A program made the position numbers and the translations under genes. The notes below the pieces were generated by a model. The model made no database searches. It was given only the letters and a program-made list of their open reading frames with translations, and was not told the DNA's origin. Below are positions 40,404 to 49,038 of a stretch of DNA of 64,000 nt, piece after piece. This DNA comes from Prosthecobacter debontii (GTDB lineage Bacteria; Verrucomicrobiota; Verrucomicrobiia; Verrucomicrobiales; Akkermansiaceae). Location of the stretch: positions 19,256 to 83,255 of the forward strand of contig CAMAXN010000008.1 in the NCBI GenBank assembly GCA_945862245.1, read 5' to 3'. The first letter of the stretch is position 1. The number at the start of each line of letters is the position of its first letter.

Positions 40404-42405
40404 ACACCACGATTTCCACTGGCGCATCTGGCAACGCCTTCAAAAACATGCTTCCATAGCGTTTCGCTAAAATGCGGTTGTCTAATATGCAGACCAGGCC
40501 GCTGTCGCGTTTTGTGCGGATCAGGCGACCGACGCCCTGGCGGAGTTTCAGGATCGCCTCGGGCATGGAGTATTCCATGAATGGGTTCCCACCTGCGGCC
40601 TCGATCGCCTCCAACCGCGATGCAGTGAGAGGATGATCCGGCACCGCGAAGGGCAACCGCGTGACCACCACGTTCGAGAGCGCCTCACCCGGCACATCCA
40701 CGCCCGTCCAGAAGCTGTCAGTGCCAAATAACACACTGTCCAGATCCTCGCGGAAATCCTCTAGCATCTTATGGCGCGGCATCCCCTCGCCTTGCATGAT
40801 CAGGCGCCAGCGCTTGCTCTTAAAATACTTTTCGCACCTCTGCGCCGCATCGCGCATCGTACGATAGCTGGTGAAAAGCACGAAGGCCCGGCCGTCGCTT
40901 TCCGTCACTGCATCCATAATCCCCTTCGCCAGCAGCTCGTCATATTTCGGCGCATTCGGCTCCGGCACCGACTTGTAGATGCGGATCTTCATCTGGGTTT
41001 TGTAATCGAAAGGGCTGCCCACGCTCAACGCCCGCGCGGATTCCCCACCAACACGCTTGCGGAAATATCCGAGTTCCGGATCGCCCACTCCGAGTGTCGC
41101 GCTTGTCATCACAATGGATTTTTTTCCGGAAAACAAAAGCGGGCGCAGGCGGTCGGCCACGTTGATCGGCGCGCCGTGGCAACTGAAACTCGTTTCGTCG
41201 CGCCCGCTCCGCTCCACCCAATATACACAACCCTCGTCCTTCTGTTCGAGAAACTCGCCAATCGCTCCGTGCGTCTCGCGCAGCTTGCGGGCGGCGTCCA
41301 TTAGCTCGTTTTTTGACGACTCGTTCTCGGTATCATCCGCCAGCGTAGAAAGCTCTTCCCACAGCTCGCGTAGCGGTGCGGCGAGATGGTTATCAACCAA
41401 CTCGGGTCGCCTCACGCGGAACTCCTTGGACCACTCTCCGAACTTCGCCGCATTACCCACATCACCGAAAAATTTCTCCACCGCCACCAATCCGCGTTCC
41501 ACCGCCAACATCGGCGCGGCCTTGCGGTAGGCTTTCAGCAAGCCCTTGCGCGTTCGCGGATTGTAGAGCCGCTGGAGATCAAAGCGCAGCCCCGCTTGCG
41601 AGATCCGCAGACCGAGCTGCACGGCCGCCACTTGCTCCACGGTGTGCGCTTCGTCCATCACCGCGAAGTCATTGGGAAAAAGGAAGCCCGCCATCTTCTC
41701 AGCATCCGGGTTCTCCTCCATCTCGCCGGTGTTGAGCAGCGCAAAGAAAAGGGTGTGGTTCACCACCACCAGCTTTGCGTCCGCCGCCGCCTTCCTCGCC
41801 TCCTGGAAAAAACAATTCCCCTTCGGCCCGCAATACCGCTGCGTGCAGGAATGCGCCTCGCTGCAAACCTGGAGCCAGACCTTGTTCGTCGGCTGGAAAG
41901 GCATCCCGCTCAGCGTGCCGTCTCGCGTGCTTTCCGCCCACGTCCGGATGCGGCCCAGCTCCTCGCTCTCGGTGGTCGTAAAGAGATCCGCCGCCTGCTC
42001 CCACGCCCGCCTCAGCCGCGCGGGGCATAGGTAATTCTGCCGCCCTTTCAAAAGCACCGCCGGCAATTCCTCGCCCAGAATTTTCCGCACGATGGGGATG
42101 TCCTTTCTGACAAGCTGCTCCTGCAAGTTGATCGTATGCGTCGAGATCACACCCTTACGCCCCGTCTCCAGCGCGAACTTGGCGGCCGGCACCAGATACG
42201 CCAGCGACTTCCCCACCCCCGTCCCCGCCTCCGCCACCAGCGGGCTACCCGACGCGAAACTCTCGGCCACCGCCACCGCCAAAACCTCCTGTTCCTTGCG
42301 GTATTCGAAATCCTTGGAAACCGAAAGAGGCCCCTTCGCGGAAAATATCTCACGAACCCTCTCAGCCAATTCCACACACCCACCACTTTCAGAAACCGAA
42401 ATCAT
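40402..42405 (-). CDS. dinG: DinG-family ATP-dependent DNA helicase (XPD-like)
   Basis: A 667-aa superfamily 2 helicase. EAGTGVGKSLAYLVPA is Walker A, VMDEAHTVEQVA the DEAH box, and the C-terminal half has SATLG, FTSYRTMRDA, GTDSFWTGVDVPGEAL and RQGVGRLIRTKRDSGLV (motif VI). An iron-sulfur domain is likely: cysteines occur at NYLCPARL, VCSEAHSC, RYCGPKGNCF, the XPD/DinG arrangement. It unwinds DNA 5' to 3' and resolves R-loops or forks in E. coli. There is no exonuclease domain, unlike Bacillus DinG. Start at ATG 42405. Confidence 0.92.
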   Translation of the reverse strand: MISVSESGGCVELAERVREIFSAKGPLSVSKDFEYRKEQEVLAVAVAESFASGSPLVAEAGTGVGKSLAYLVPAAKFALETGRKGVISTHTINLQEQLVRKDIPIVRKILGEELPAVLLKGRQNYLCPARLRRAWEQAADLFTTTESEELGRIRTWAESTRDGTLSGMPFQPTNKVWLQVCSEAHSCTQRYCGPKGNCFFQEARKAAADAKLVVVNHTLFFALLNTGEMEENPDAEKMAGFLFPNDFAVMDEAHTVEQVAAVQLGLRISQAGLRFDLQRLYNPRTRKGLLKAYRKAAPMLAVERGLVAVEKFFGDVGNAAKFGEWSKEFRVRRPELVDNHLAAPLRELWEELSTLADDTENESSKNELMDAARKLRETHGAIGEFLEQKDEGCVYWVERSGRDETSFSCHGAPINVADRLRPLLFSGKKSIVMTSATLGVGDPELGYFRKRVGGESARALSVGSPFDYKTQMKIRIYKSVPEPNAPKYDELLAKGIMDAVTESDGRAFVLFTSYRTMRDAAQRCEKYFKSKRWRLIMQGEGMPRHKMLEDFREDLDSVLFGTDSFWTGVDVPGEALSNVVVTRLPFAVPDHPLTASRLEAIEAAGGNPFMEYSMPEAILKLRQGVGRLIRTKRDSGLVCILDNRILAKRYGSMFLKALPDAPVEIVV

Positions 42406-42531
42406 CCGCAGTGAGCATCACCAGAGGCGTGGAGCCATGCAATCCACTTATTCAAACTGGTCATAGCAAATAACTATTTTCCCAAATCCCACGCTTGCCC
42501 GCCGCCACTGTCACGCCTACATCCTCTCCAT

Positions 42532-43764
42532 ATGGCAACAATCAATTCTAATTACCTAAAACTGAAGGCGGGTTACCTTTTTCCTGAAATCGCCCGGCGC
42601 GTGAAAGCCTACACCGAGGCAAACCCCGACAAGGCCACCCGCATCATCCGTTGCGGCATCGGCGATGTGACCGAACCCCTTCCCTCCGCTGTCCGCGATG
42701 CGATGCACGCTGCCGTGGATGAGCAGGGCGACCGCGCTACATTCAAGGGCTACGGTCCGGAACAGGGATACGAGTTCCTACGCCATGCAATCGTAGAAAA
42801 CCAATACTCCGACCTCAAAATCGCGGCGGACGAGGTTTTCATCTCCGACGGCTCAAAGTGCGATACTGGCAATATCCTCGAGATCTTCGGCAAGGGCAAC
42901 GTGATTGCGATCACCGATCCGGTCTATCCCGTATATGTTGATACCAACGTCATGGCCGGAAACACGGGAGATGCTGATGAAAAAGGAGCTTACGCCGGGC
43001 TGCTTTACCTCGAATGCAATGCTGCTAACGGTTTCGTCGCAGCCGTGCCGTCTCAAAAGGCCGACATTATCTATCTCTGCTTTCCCAATAATCCCACCGG
43101 CGCCGTCGCCACCCGCGCGCAGCTTGAGGCATGGGTCGCTTACGCGAAAGCGAACGACGCGATCATTCTCTTCGACTCCGCCTACGAGGCGTTCATTCAG
43201 GATCCAGAAATCCCGCGCTCTATCTTCGAGATTGAGGGTGCGAGAGATTGCGCGATTGAGTTCCGCTCTTTTTCCAAAAACGGCGGCTTCACCGGTATCC
43301 GCTGCGCATACGTTGTAATACCTAAATCCGTCACCGGCGTATCCGATACCGGCGATCGCATCCCCATGCACCAACTATGGAGCCGACGACACAGCACCAA
43401 GTTCAACGGCGCGTCATACCCCGTCCAAAAAGGCGCGACGGCGGTCTTTTCCGAAGAGGGAAAAAAACAGGTCGCCGAACTCATCGAGCATTACATGGGT
43501 AACGCCAAACTTCTTCGCGAGGCCTGCCTAGCGCTCGGGCTTGAGGTTTTCGGTGGCGTCAATGCACCCTACGTCTGGGTCGGATGTCCCGATCGCATTA
43601 CATCATGGGAAATGTTCGACAAAATGCTCGGCGAGGCGCAGGTGGTAATCACTCCCGGCTCTGGCTTCGGATCCGCAGGTGAGGGCTATTTTCGCATCTC
43701 CGCGTTTAACTCACGCGCTAACGTCCTAGAGGTTTGCGAGCGACTCAAAGCACTAGTCGCATAA
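42532..43764 (+). CDS. dapL: LL-diaminopimelate aminotransferase
   Basis: A 410-aa PLP enzyme that turns tetrahydrodipicolinate directly into LL-DAP, the short lysine/DAP route found in plants, Chlamydiae and relatives. Features: [18 protein letters not shown] at the start, [66 protein letters not shown], the PLP lysine in [15 protein letters not shown] and [17 protein letters not shown]. It is monocistronic here. Its presence supports a PVC-group host. Confidence 0.96.
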   Translation: MATINSNYLKLKAGYLFPEIARRVKAYTEANPDKATRIIRCGIGDVTEPLPSAVRDAMHAAVDEQGDRATFKGYGPEQGYEFLRHAIVENQYSDLKIAADEVFISDGSKCDTGNILEIFGKGNVIAITDPVYPVYVDTNVMAGNTGDADEKGAYAGLLYLECNAANGFVAAVPSQKADIIYLCFPNNPTGAVATRAQLEAWVAYAKANDAIILFDSAYEAFIQDPEIPRSIFEIEGARDCAIEFRSFSKNGGFTGIRCAYVVIPKSVTGVSDTGDRIPMHQLWSRRHSTKFNGASYPVQKGATAVFSEEGKKQVAELIEHYMGNAKLLREACLALGLEVFGGVNAPYVWVGCPDRITSWEMFDKMLGEAQVVITPGSGFGSAGEGYFRISAFNSRANVLEVCERLKALVA

Positions 43765-43916
43765 TTACGCAGAAAATCCGGAACCGTAAAGGCGCAAGCA
43801 ACGCCTCACGAACCGTGAAAAACGCGCTGTGAACCCTGCGAAAAGTATGATTTTCCTATCTTATCTGGCTTTTTTTACGCCCTTGCGGGGGTAACCGGAA
43901 AGTGTCAGAAAAGAGC

Positions 43917-44426
43917 ATGTTAAATATCAAATTAGCGGCATTGCCTGCCATGTCTTTGCTGCTCTGCCAGTGCGCTATTAGCTCCTCGGCACGTGGCAGC
44001 GGTGGCCCGCCAAACATGGGTGGTCCGACCATGGAAGAGCGCAATGCCACCATCGCTAGCGAAGATATAGGGAATTTCTATTATGGGCGGCGCTATTACG
44101 TTCAGAATACTCGGTTCTGGGGGTACCTTCGTAGTCCCCGCCAATCCGCCGATAAAGCGGAACTCGTAATCATGCGCGAAGATCGCAAACTGAATCCCGA
44201 CCGCCTGTCCGAAGACGGACCACTTGGAAAAAATTACGGGTTCGATCAAAACTACGAATATCAGATCACCGGCAAATACACGGGCGAAACCGCTTATGAA
44301 CCCAACAGCAACCAATTCCTACCTGTATTCCTTTTAATGGAATACGAAGTGATTGATACTAATCCCGGCTGGTTCTTCAGCCCTGCGGATCACTACAACC
44401 CTTACAGCATTACATTACTCCCCTGA
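43917..44426 (+). CDS. Lipoprotein of unknown function
   Basis: 169 aa from ATG 43917 (MLNIKLAALPAMSLLLCQCAIS); GTG 43902 is an alternative. The LCQC or LLC cysteine gives a lipobox, so it is exported and lipidated. The mature part is rich in Tyr, Gly and Asn (YYGRRYYVQNTRFWGYLRSP, GFDQNYEYQITGKYTGETAYEP). A beta-rich fold is likely. No family is recognised. The membrane protein at 44441 follows by 14 bp on the same strand. Confidence 0.75.
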   Translation: MLNIKLAALPAMSLLLCQCAISSSARGSGGPPNMGGPTMEERNATIASEDIGNFYYGRRYYVQNTRFWGYLRSPRQSADKAELVIMREDRKLNPDRLSEDGPLGKNYGFDQNYEYQITGKYTGETAYEPNSNQFLPVFLLMEYEVIDTNPGWFFSPADHYNPYSITLLP

Positions 44427-44440
44427 AAACCCATTCAATT

Positions 44441-45433
44441 ATGAGTATAAGAAGAATCCAACCAAAAGCTGATAAACCCAGCTATAAGAAAATAGTCGAC
44501 GTGTCAGCGACTGGCAATCTGCATAGGGCTTCAAATGATAATGAGGATATCTTAAGATCAAGATCTATACGCTCTCGTAAAAAGAAAAAAAATCCAAAGC
44601 ATTTTATAGCGCGGATTTTACTTATATTCTTTGTAACCATATCTGTCTTGTCCGTCTCCATAGTGTATAACATTCGGAGCAAGGTGTTGACACATCCCGA
44701 TTATGGGAACGAAAATCTAACCGATCTCGATAAAGCTTTTGACGATTCGGAGAACTCTGATGAAACCAATCTAAAGCCGAGCGAGGCGATCGAAATCGTT
44801 ACGCAAGCTCTTGCAAACCGTGAGCCAAGCCTGATCCAAGACTTTTTTATTATCGGAGAAGGTGATAATCCGGCTGATGTGATGGTGGAACTGCTTCGCA
44901 TCCGTGATGTGGAGGGGAAAATTGCCGGTACGGAATGGCTCGGATCGAAGTTCCCTACTATGAGCAGTGCCCAGCAAGCCGTAGTTCGCACGACTAAGGA
45001 TGAAATCGTACGAACCCGTCGCGCGCAACTTGCGCTTGGGCCAGATGAAAAATGGCGCATCGACCTCGATGCTTACCTTAGAAAATGCGACCCACCCCTT
45101 GCCGAGGTCGCGGCAGCCGAATTAGGCACGTTTGTGGTCAGGGTATTCGTCACCGAAGAAAACTCCTATAGCGGGATTTATTCCGAGAAAACCGAGTGGA
45201 GTGCCTACTCATTGACCTCACCAGATATCACGGATTCTCTCTACGCCTACGCCAAGAGAGAATCCAGCCAAGATAAGGCCATGAGGCAAATCCTCATTTC
45301 CGATGAAGATCTCAGCCATGCGACCCTAACCATCATAAAACAACCGAACAGCGGCCCCCGACAATTCGAGGTTTCACGCGTCATGGCTGATGATTGGATC
45401 ATCAGAAAAAAGGATTTCGATGAATCATTTTGA
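44441..45433 (+). CDS. Single-pass membrane protein of unknown function, 330 aa
   Basis: A basic cytoplasmic N-terminus of about 55 residues (RSRSIRSRKKKKNPKHF) is followed by one membrane helix (IARILLIFFVTISVLSVSIVY) and an extracytoplasmic domain of about 250 residues with DEKWRIDLDAYLRKCDPPLAEVA and IKQPNSGPRQFEVSRVMADDWIIRKKDF. No named domain is recognised. AT content is higher than in its neighbours. It is likely co-transcribed with the upstream lipoprotein, so the pair may work together in the envelope. Confidence 0.7.
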   Translation: MSIRRIQPKADKPSYKKIVDVSATGNLHRASNDNEDILRSRSIRSRKKKKNPKHFIARILLIFFVTISVLSVSIVYNIRSKVLTHPDYGNENLTDLDKAFDDSENSDETNLKPSEAIEIVTQALANREPSLIQDFFIIGEGDNPADVMVELLRIRDVEGKIAGTEWLGSKFPTMSSAQQAVVRTTKDEIVRTRRAQLALGPDEKWRIDLDAYLRKCDPPLAEVAAAELGTFVVRVFVTEENSYSGIYSEKTEWSAYSLTSPDITDSLYAYAKRESSQDKAMRQILISDEDLSHATLTIIKQPNSGPRQFEVSRVMADDWIIRKKDFDESF

Positions 45434-45478
45434 TTCAACATCACTAACTGGCTAGGAAATTAAATCGATCATTTACGC

Positions 45479-45739
45479 TCAAAGCTTTTCATAAACACCT
45501 TGATCGCGTTTCTCGAGCACAGTGAACCCCGCTTTCTTTGCGTCCGATACTGACAACGGCTTCGTGACTCGCGGTGTATTCACGCGGGAAAGTACCTTCC
45601 GCACCGGATGTTTGCAAATCAGGCATTTTACCAATGCCTCCCGTTCAACTGGTCTTCGAAGCTCAAATCCCCTGCGACAAACACGGCACGATCTTTCTGG
45701 ATCGTCAGGGGCTCCTGATATGTATTCGTATATCGGCAT
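45479..45739 (-). CDS. FmdB-type zinc-ribbon protein
   Basis: 86 aa. MPIYEYISG at the start, CRVCRRGFELRRPV and KCLICKHPVRKVLSRV form the CxxC...CxxC zinc ribbon of the FmdB regulatory family, of which MPxYEY is the hallmark. The spacing before the first cysteine pair is longer than usual. The C-terminal half is basic and unstructured (SDAKKAGFTVLEKRDQG). Function is unknown in most bacteria. The short rpsN lies 66 bp upstream on the same strand. Confidence 0.85.
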   Translation of the reverse strand: MPIYEYISGAPDDPERSCRVCRRGFELRRPVEREALVKCLICKHPVRKVLSRVNTPRVTKPLSVSDAKKAGFTVLEKRDQGVYEKL

Positions 45740-45805
45740 ATGAAATGGCGCAAATTCGGGTGATAACCCAGCGCCTGTGGAACCTCCGTGAAAGCCCTAT
45801 AAAGC

Positions 45806-46075
45806 TTACCAGCTCGACTTTGTCACTCCCGGAAGCAGTCCTGCAGAGGCGTACTCGCGGAAAGTGATACGGGAGAGGCGGAAGCGGCGCAGGAAAGCAC
45901 GGCGGCGACCGGTCACCTCACAGCGATTCACCACACGGGTGGGGCTGGCATCGCGGGGAAGCATCGATAAACCGACGTAGTCCTTCTCTTCCTTGAGCTT
46001 ATGCCTCAGAATAGCGAATTTATCAACGGTGCTTTGTTTGCGCTTATTGCGGGCGATCCAACTTTTTTTAGCCAT
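45806..46075 (-). CDS. rpsN: 30S ribosomal protein S14, short zinc-free type
   Basis: 89 aa from ATG 46075 ([20 protein letters not shown]). [40 protein letters not shown] and [11 protein letters not shown] are S14 signatures. It lacks the CxxC...CxxC ribbon, so it is a C-minus S14, and its 89-aa length equals the Bacillus RpsN2/YhzA form that replaces the zinc protein when zinc is scarce. It lies outside any ribosomal-protein operon. It may be the only S14 or a second one. Confidence 0.93.
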   Translation of the reverse strand: MAKKSWIARNKRKQSTVDKFAILRHKLKEEKDYVGLSMLPRDASPTRVVNRCEVTGRRRAFLRRFRLSRITFREYASAGLLPGVTKSSW

Positions 46076-46235
46076 AATTTGGGGGCACATTTGATACCTC
46101 AACCACCCCACGGCGCAAGCCTAAACTTGCTTTTTTCGCAAAAAAAACCAGCCATCTCTGGATTCTTCATAATGGATGCAATTTTACACCCCCTTTACGG
46201 ACAGTAGATTCATTTGCAGGCGGGATGGTTAGGTG

Positions 46236-46491
46236 ATGAAAACGCAAAATATCACCACGCTCGTGGCGCTTGCTTTGTTCAACTACTTCTCGTTCGTAAT
46301 CCCTGCTCCAGATACCCGTATCAAAGCCGATAATCCTAAGATCGATCCCCCCCGCTATCATCAATGGCGAGGCGGAAAACCCGACACAGATCGTCATACT
46401 AATCGACACTTCCAGTAGCATTGATAGTCGAATCGATCAGGCCAAGACGCCGCTCCTTGACCTCAATCGTCCAAAAACTTCCCGGGATTGA
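46236..46491 (+). pseudogene. Broken gene for an exported VWA-domain protein
   Basis: ATG 46236 starts MKTQNITTLVALALFNYFSF, a signal peptide, and continues PDTRIKADNPKIDPP into a run of seven C (46347-46353). Past the run, in the +1 frame, the sequence reads AIINGEAENPTQIVILIDTSSS then IDSRIDQAKTPL, an incipient VWA strand with a DxSxS MIDAS, and stops at 46491. So a frameshift at the C7 tract and a loss of the rest of the VWA domain both disable it. The tail overlaps the end of the glcD-like gene on the other strand. Confidence 0.5.
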
Positions 46492-48007
46492 GTATGTTGT
46501 TGGGATCTAGAGCGTGTTTTAATGAATGATGAACTGCAAAGGAAGCCCCTCCGAGCGCTTGCTTGATCCATGGTTTCTTGGCGAGTCCGACGCCATGTTC
46601 ACCGGTGATGGCGCCTCCTTTCGCGAGAACCCATTCTAACAGAGTATCAAGCGCAGCGTCGGCGCGCGCCCTGTTCTCTGGATCTTCATAGTTATCCACC
46701 ATAAGATTCGCATGGATATTGCCATCGCCCGCATGGCCAAAGCATGCGATTGGAATACCCGTTTCTTCCTGCAACGTCCTGGTAAACTCCACGAGCTCGA
46801 CCAATTTACTGCGGGGCACCACAATGTCCTCGTTGAGTTTCGTCAGGCCGGTGTCGCGCAGCGCATAAGAAAATCCACGCCGCATCTGCCAAATCGCTTC
46901 GCAGTCCTCTTCGTTCAGCGCCATGCGTATCTGTCCCGCACCAGAGGCCACGAGGAGATTGTGCAACTCCTCCAGTTCGGCGCGCACCGCCGCAGGCCGC
47001 CCGTCAATTTCGACGATAAGGTGACCATCGCCCGGAGGGAAAACCTCATTTCCATGTATTTTACGCGAGGCCTCGAGCGTGAAGGCATCGGTGATCTCAA
47101 GGGCGGAGGGCAAGTGCCCAGCTTGGAAGATATCATGCACTGTCTTCGCCGCTGCCGCAAAATCTGGAAAAATAGCGGCCAGCATACCCCGCGCAGGCGG
47201 CTTCGGGATGATGCGCAGCGTAATTTCAGTAACAATACCAAGCATCCCCTCCGAGCCTACGAACAGCCCGATCAAATCAAAACCGGTCTTGTTCTTCAGC
47301 GCCCGCCCGCCGCAGCGCATCACCTGACCGTTGCAAAGGACGACCTCCAAGCCGATGACATAATTTCGCGTCACGCCGTACTTTAGGCAGCGCGGTCCGC
47401 CGGCGTTGGTGGCGATGTTTCCGCCGATCGAGCATTCCTTGAGGGAAGCAGGATCGGGCGGATAGTCCCAGCCCAAGGCGCGGGCGGCTTTCTGCAAATC
47501 TCCGGTGATCACGCCTGGCTGGGTGACCGCCACCCCGTCGTTTGTGTTGATCGCGAGGATCGAGTTCATACGTGCCATGGAAAGCAAGATGCCGCCCTTT
47601 ATCGGAACGCACCCGCCGACATAACCGATACCCGCGCCGCGAGTCGTGACTGGAATCTGCTTCTGGTGCGCGAAAGCGAGCAGTTTGGAAACATCCTCCG
47701 TGCTTTCCGCAAACACCACCACCTCGGGCAAATGGCTGGCAACCCATTTGTCCTTCGAGTGTGCCTCCCTAACCTCATCAACCGCGCTCACCTTGCTTTC
47801 ACCCAATATCGCGGTGAGAGCGTCCAATAAGGGCAGCTCCAGTTCCCGAACAGTCACCAGCCTATCCTGGAAATCCTCAACTTTACCTGCCGCCTGCTCG
47901 CCATCCTCCTGCAAATTATCATGCTGATTGCGAAACCCTACGATCTGCGAAGGTTTAACCCCTGACTTGTCCTTAAAAATCCTTATTTTTTTTGGCTGCA
48001 GATTCAT
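46463..48007 (-). CDS. glcD: FAD-linked oxidase, glycolate oxidase subunit GlcD-like
   Basis: 514 aa. The FAD domain (PCMH type) shows PVTTRGAGIGYVGGCVPIKGG, VTQPGVITGDLQKAA and CSIGGNIATNAGGPRCLKYG; the cap domain and C-terminal metal site show CFGHAGDGNIHANLM and ITGEHGVGLAKKPWI. Family members oxidise D-2-hydroxy acids such as glycolate or D-lactate. The first ~50 residues (basic, then Gln-rich) are an extension and the start could be further in. The GlcE and GlcF partners are not adjacent, so it may act with subunits encoded elsewhere or alone. Confidence 0.88.
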   Translation of the reverse strand: MNLQPKKIRIFKDKSGVKPSQIVGFRNQHDNLQEDGEQAAGKVEDFQDRLVTVRELELPLLDALTAILGESKVSAVDEVREAHSKDKWVASHLPEVVVFAESTEDVSKLLAFAHQKQIPVTTRGAGIGYVGGCVPIKGGILLSMARMNSILAINTNDGVAVTQPGVITGDLQKAARALGWDYPPDPASLKECSIGGNIATNAGGPRCLKYGVTRNYVIGLEVVLCNGQVMRCGGRALKNKTGFDLIGLFVGSEGMLGIVTEITLRIIPKPPARGMLAAIFPDFAAAAKTVHDIFQAGHLPSALEITDAFTLEASRKIHGNEVFPPGDGHLIVEIDGRPAAVRAELEELHNLLVASGAGQIRMALNEEDCEAIWQMRRGFSYALRDTGLTKLNEDIVVPRSKLVELVEFTRTLQEETGIPIACFGHAGDGNIHANLMVDNYEDPENRARADAALDTLLEWVLAKGGAITGEHGVGLAKKPWIKQALGGASFAVHHSLKHALDPNNILNPGKFLDD

Positions 48008-48362
48008 CGTCTAAAATACTTTTATACGCGGATAGTCCGAGGTCAATCCCGCCTTAATCACCAGATCTTCACAAATAAACTCGCAGCATGCCAAAACAAC
48101 CCCTGATGAAACATCGCAAGCCGGGCGTGTCAAAGCATCAAAAAATGGAGTAGGCGAAGGGTACGAAAAAACGTCCCCCCACAATAAGGTCATGTTGTCT
48201 TGAAGATGAGTATATCTAAGCAGTCATCCGATAGGCGCCTAAATGGCGAGTGGTGATGCTGTTAGCATGGGTGATTGAGGGCTTGGTTGGCGATTCTGTT
48301 ATTTGACTGATTACGGTTTCGTTGGATTCGCTGGGATTGATGCCATGTGCTGTCCCATGGCT
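48008..48362. other. Stretch between glcD and the transposase remnant
   Basis: A 60-aa minus-strand frame (48011-48193, MTLLWGDVFSYPSPTPFFDA) ends 4 bp before glcD, but I recognise no family; it may be a fragment. The rest, 48194-48362, is non-coding and likely contains the degraded end of the insertion sequence. No inverted repeat end could be fixed. Confidence 0.35.
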
Positions 48363-48973
48363 TTATGGCGAAAAGCCCGGCAGATACGTGTCTTCGCAGC
48401 AACTTCGCAACCGCCAACCCGCCGCCTGGCCTTGCCAGCGCATCAGCACGTAGAGTAACAGCACGGCCCAGAGCTGCCAGCTGATCGCCTCTTTGCTGTG
48501 GCCGAGGAAGTCGTAAATCTGGAGGGTTTGCTTCAACTGCTTGAAAAACACCTCGATGCCCCACCGCGCCTGATAGAGTTCGCCGACGCTGGAGGCGGCC
48601 CATTGGGTGTTGTTGGTGATGAAAGCCATGACAACTTCCTTGCCGTCAACCTCGACGAGCATTTCCAAGCGTCGGAAGGTTTCGGGATACTGGCCGCGGC
48701 TTTTGTTCGTTTTAAGTAGGATGAGGTCGTTGCGGAGAATTTTCCGGTGGGCTATTTGAGGAGCTTTTTCCTGACGGTGTAGGCCATGTTGTCCCTGGCG
48801 CGGGTGAGCTGGGCGAAGAACCGACTGACGACATGGCTCCACGCGGAAAAGGTGCGCGCCTGTTTATCGATGCCGTGCTTCTTTGCGAGGCTGGCGGTGA
48901 GATGGGAAGAGATCAGCTTGCAAAGCTGGGTGAGGACGGGCAACGCCGCCCTAGCTGGTTTGTGATTAGTCAT
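48363..48973 (-). pseudogene. Degenerate IS4-family transposase, internally deleted and frameshifted
   Basis: The N-terminal part (48752-48973) reads LTQLCKLISSHLTASLAKKH, ARTFSAWSHVVSRFFAQLTR and then changes sense. The C-terminal part (48363 to about 48780, another frame) reads ILRNDLILLKTNKSRGQYPE, ITNNTQWAASSVGELYQARW, GIEVFFKQLKQTLQIYDFLG and WQLWAVLLLYVLMRWQ. YQARWGIEVFFKQLKQ is the YREK signature with the catalytic Glu. About 200 central residues holding the two catalytic Asp are lost. It cannot move by itself. It belongs to a different subgroup from the fragment at 30869. Confidence 0.85.
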
Positions 48974-49038
48974 CCGGGCGATCCTGAGTGGAATTGCCCG
49001 CCAGCCAACCTGAAATTTAGTGAGCCGAGTTCATTCTG

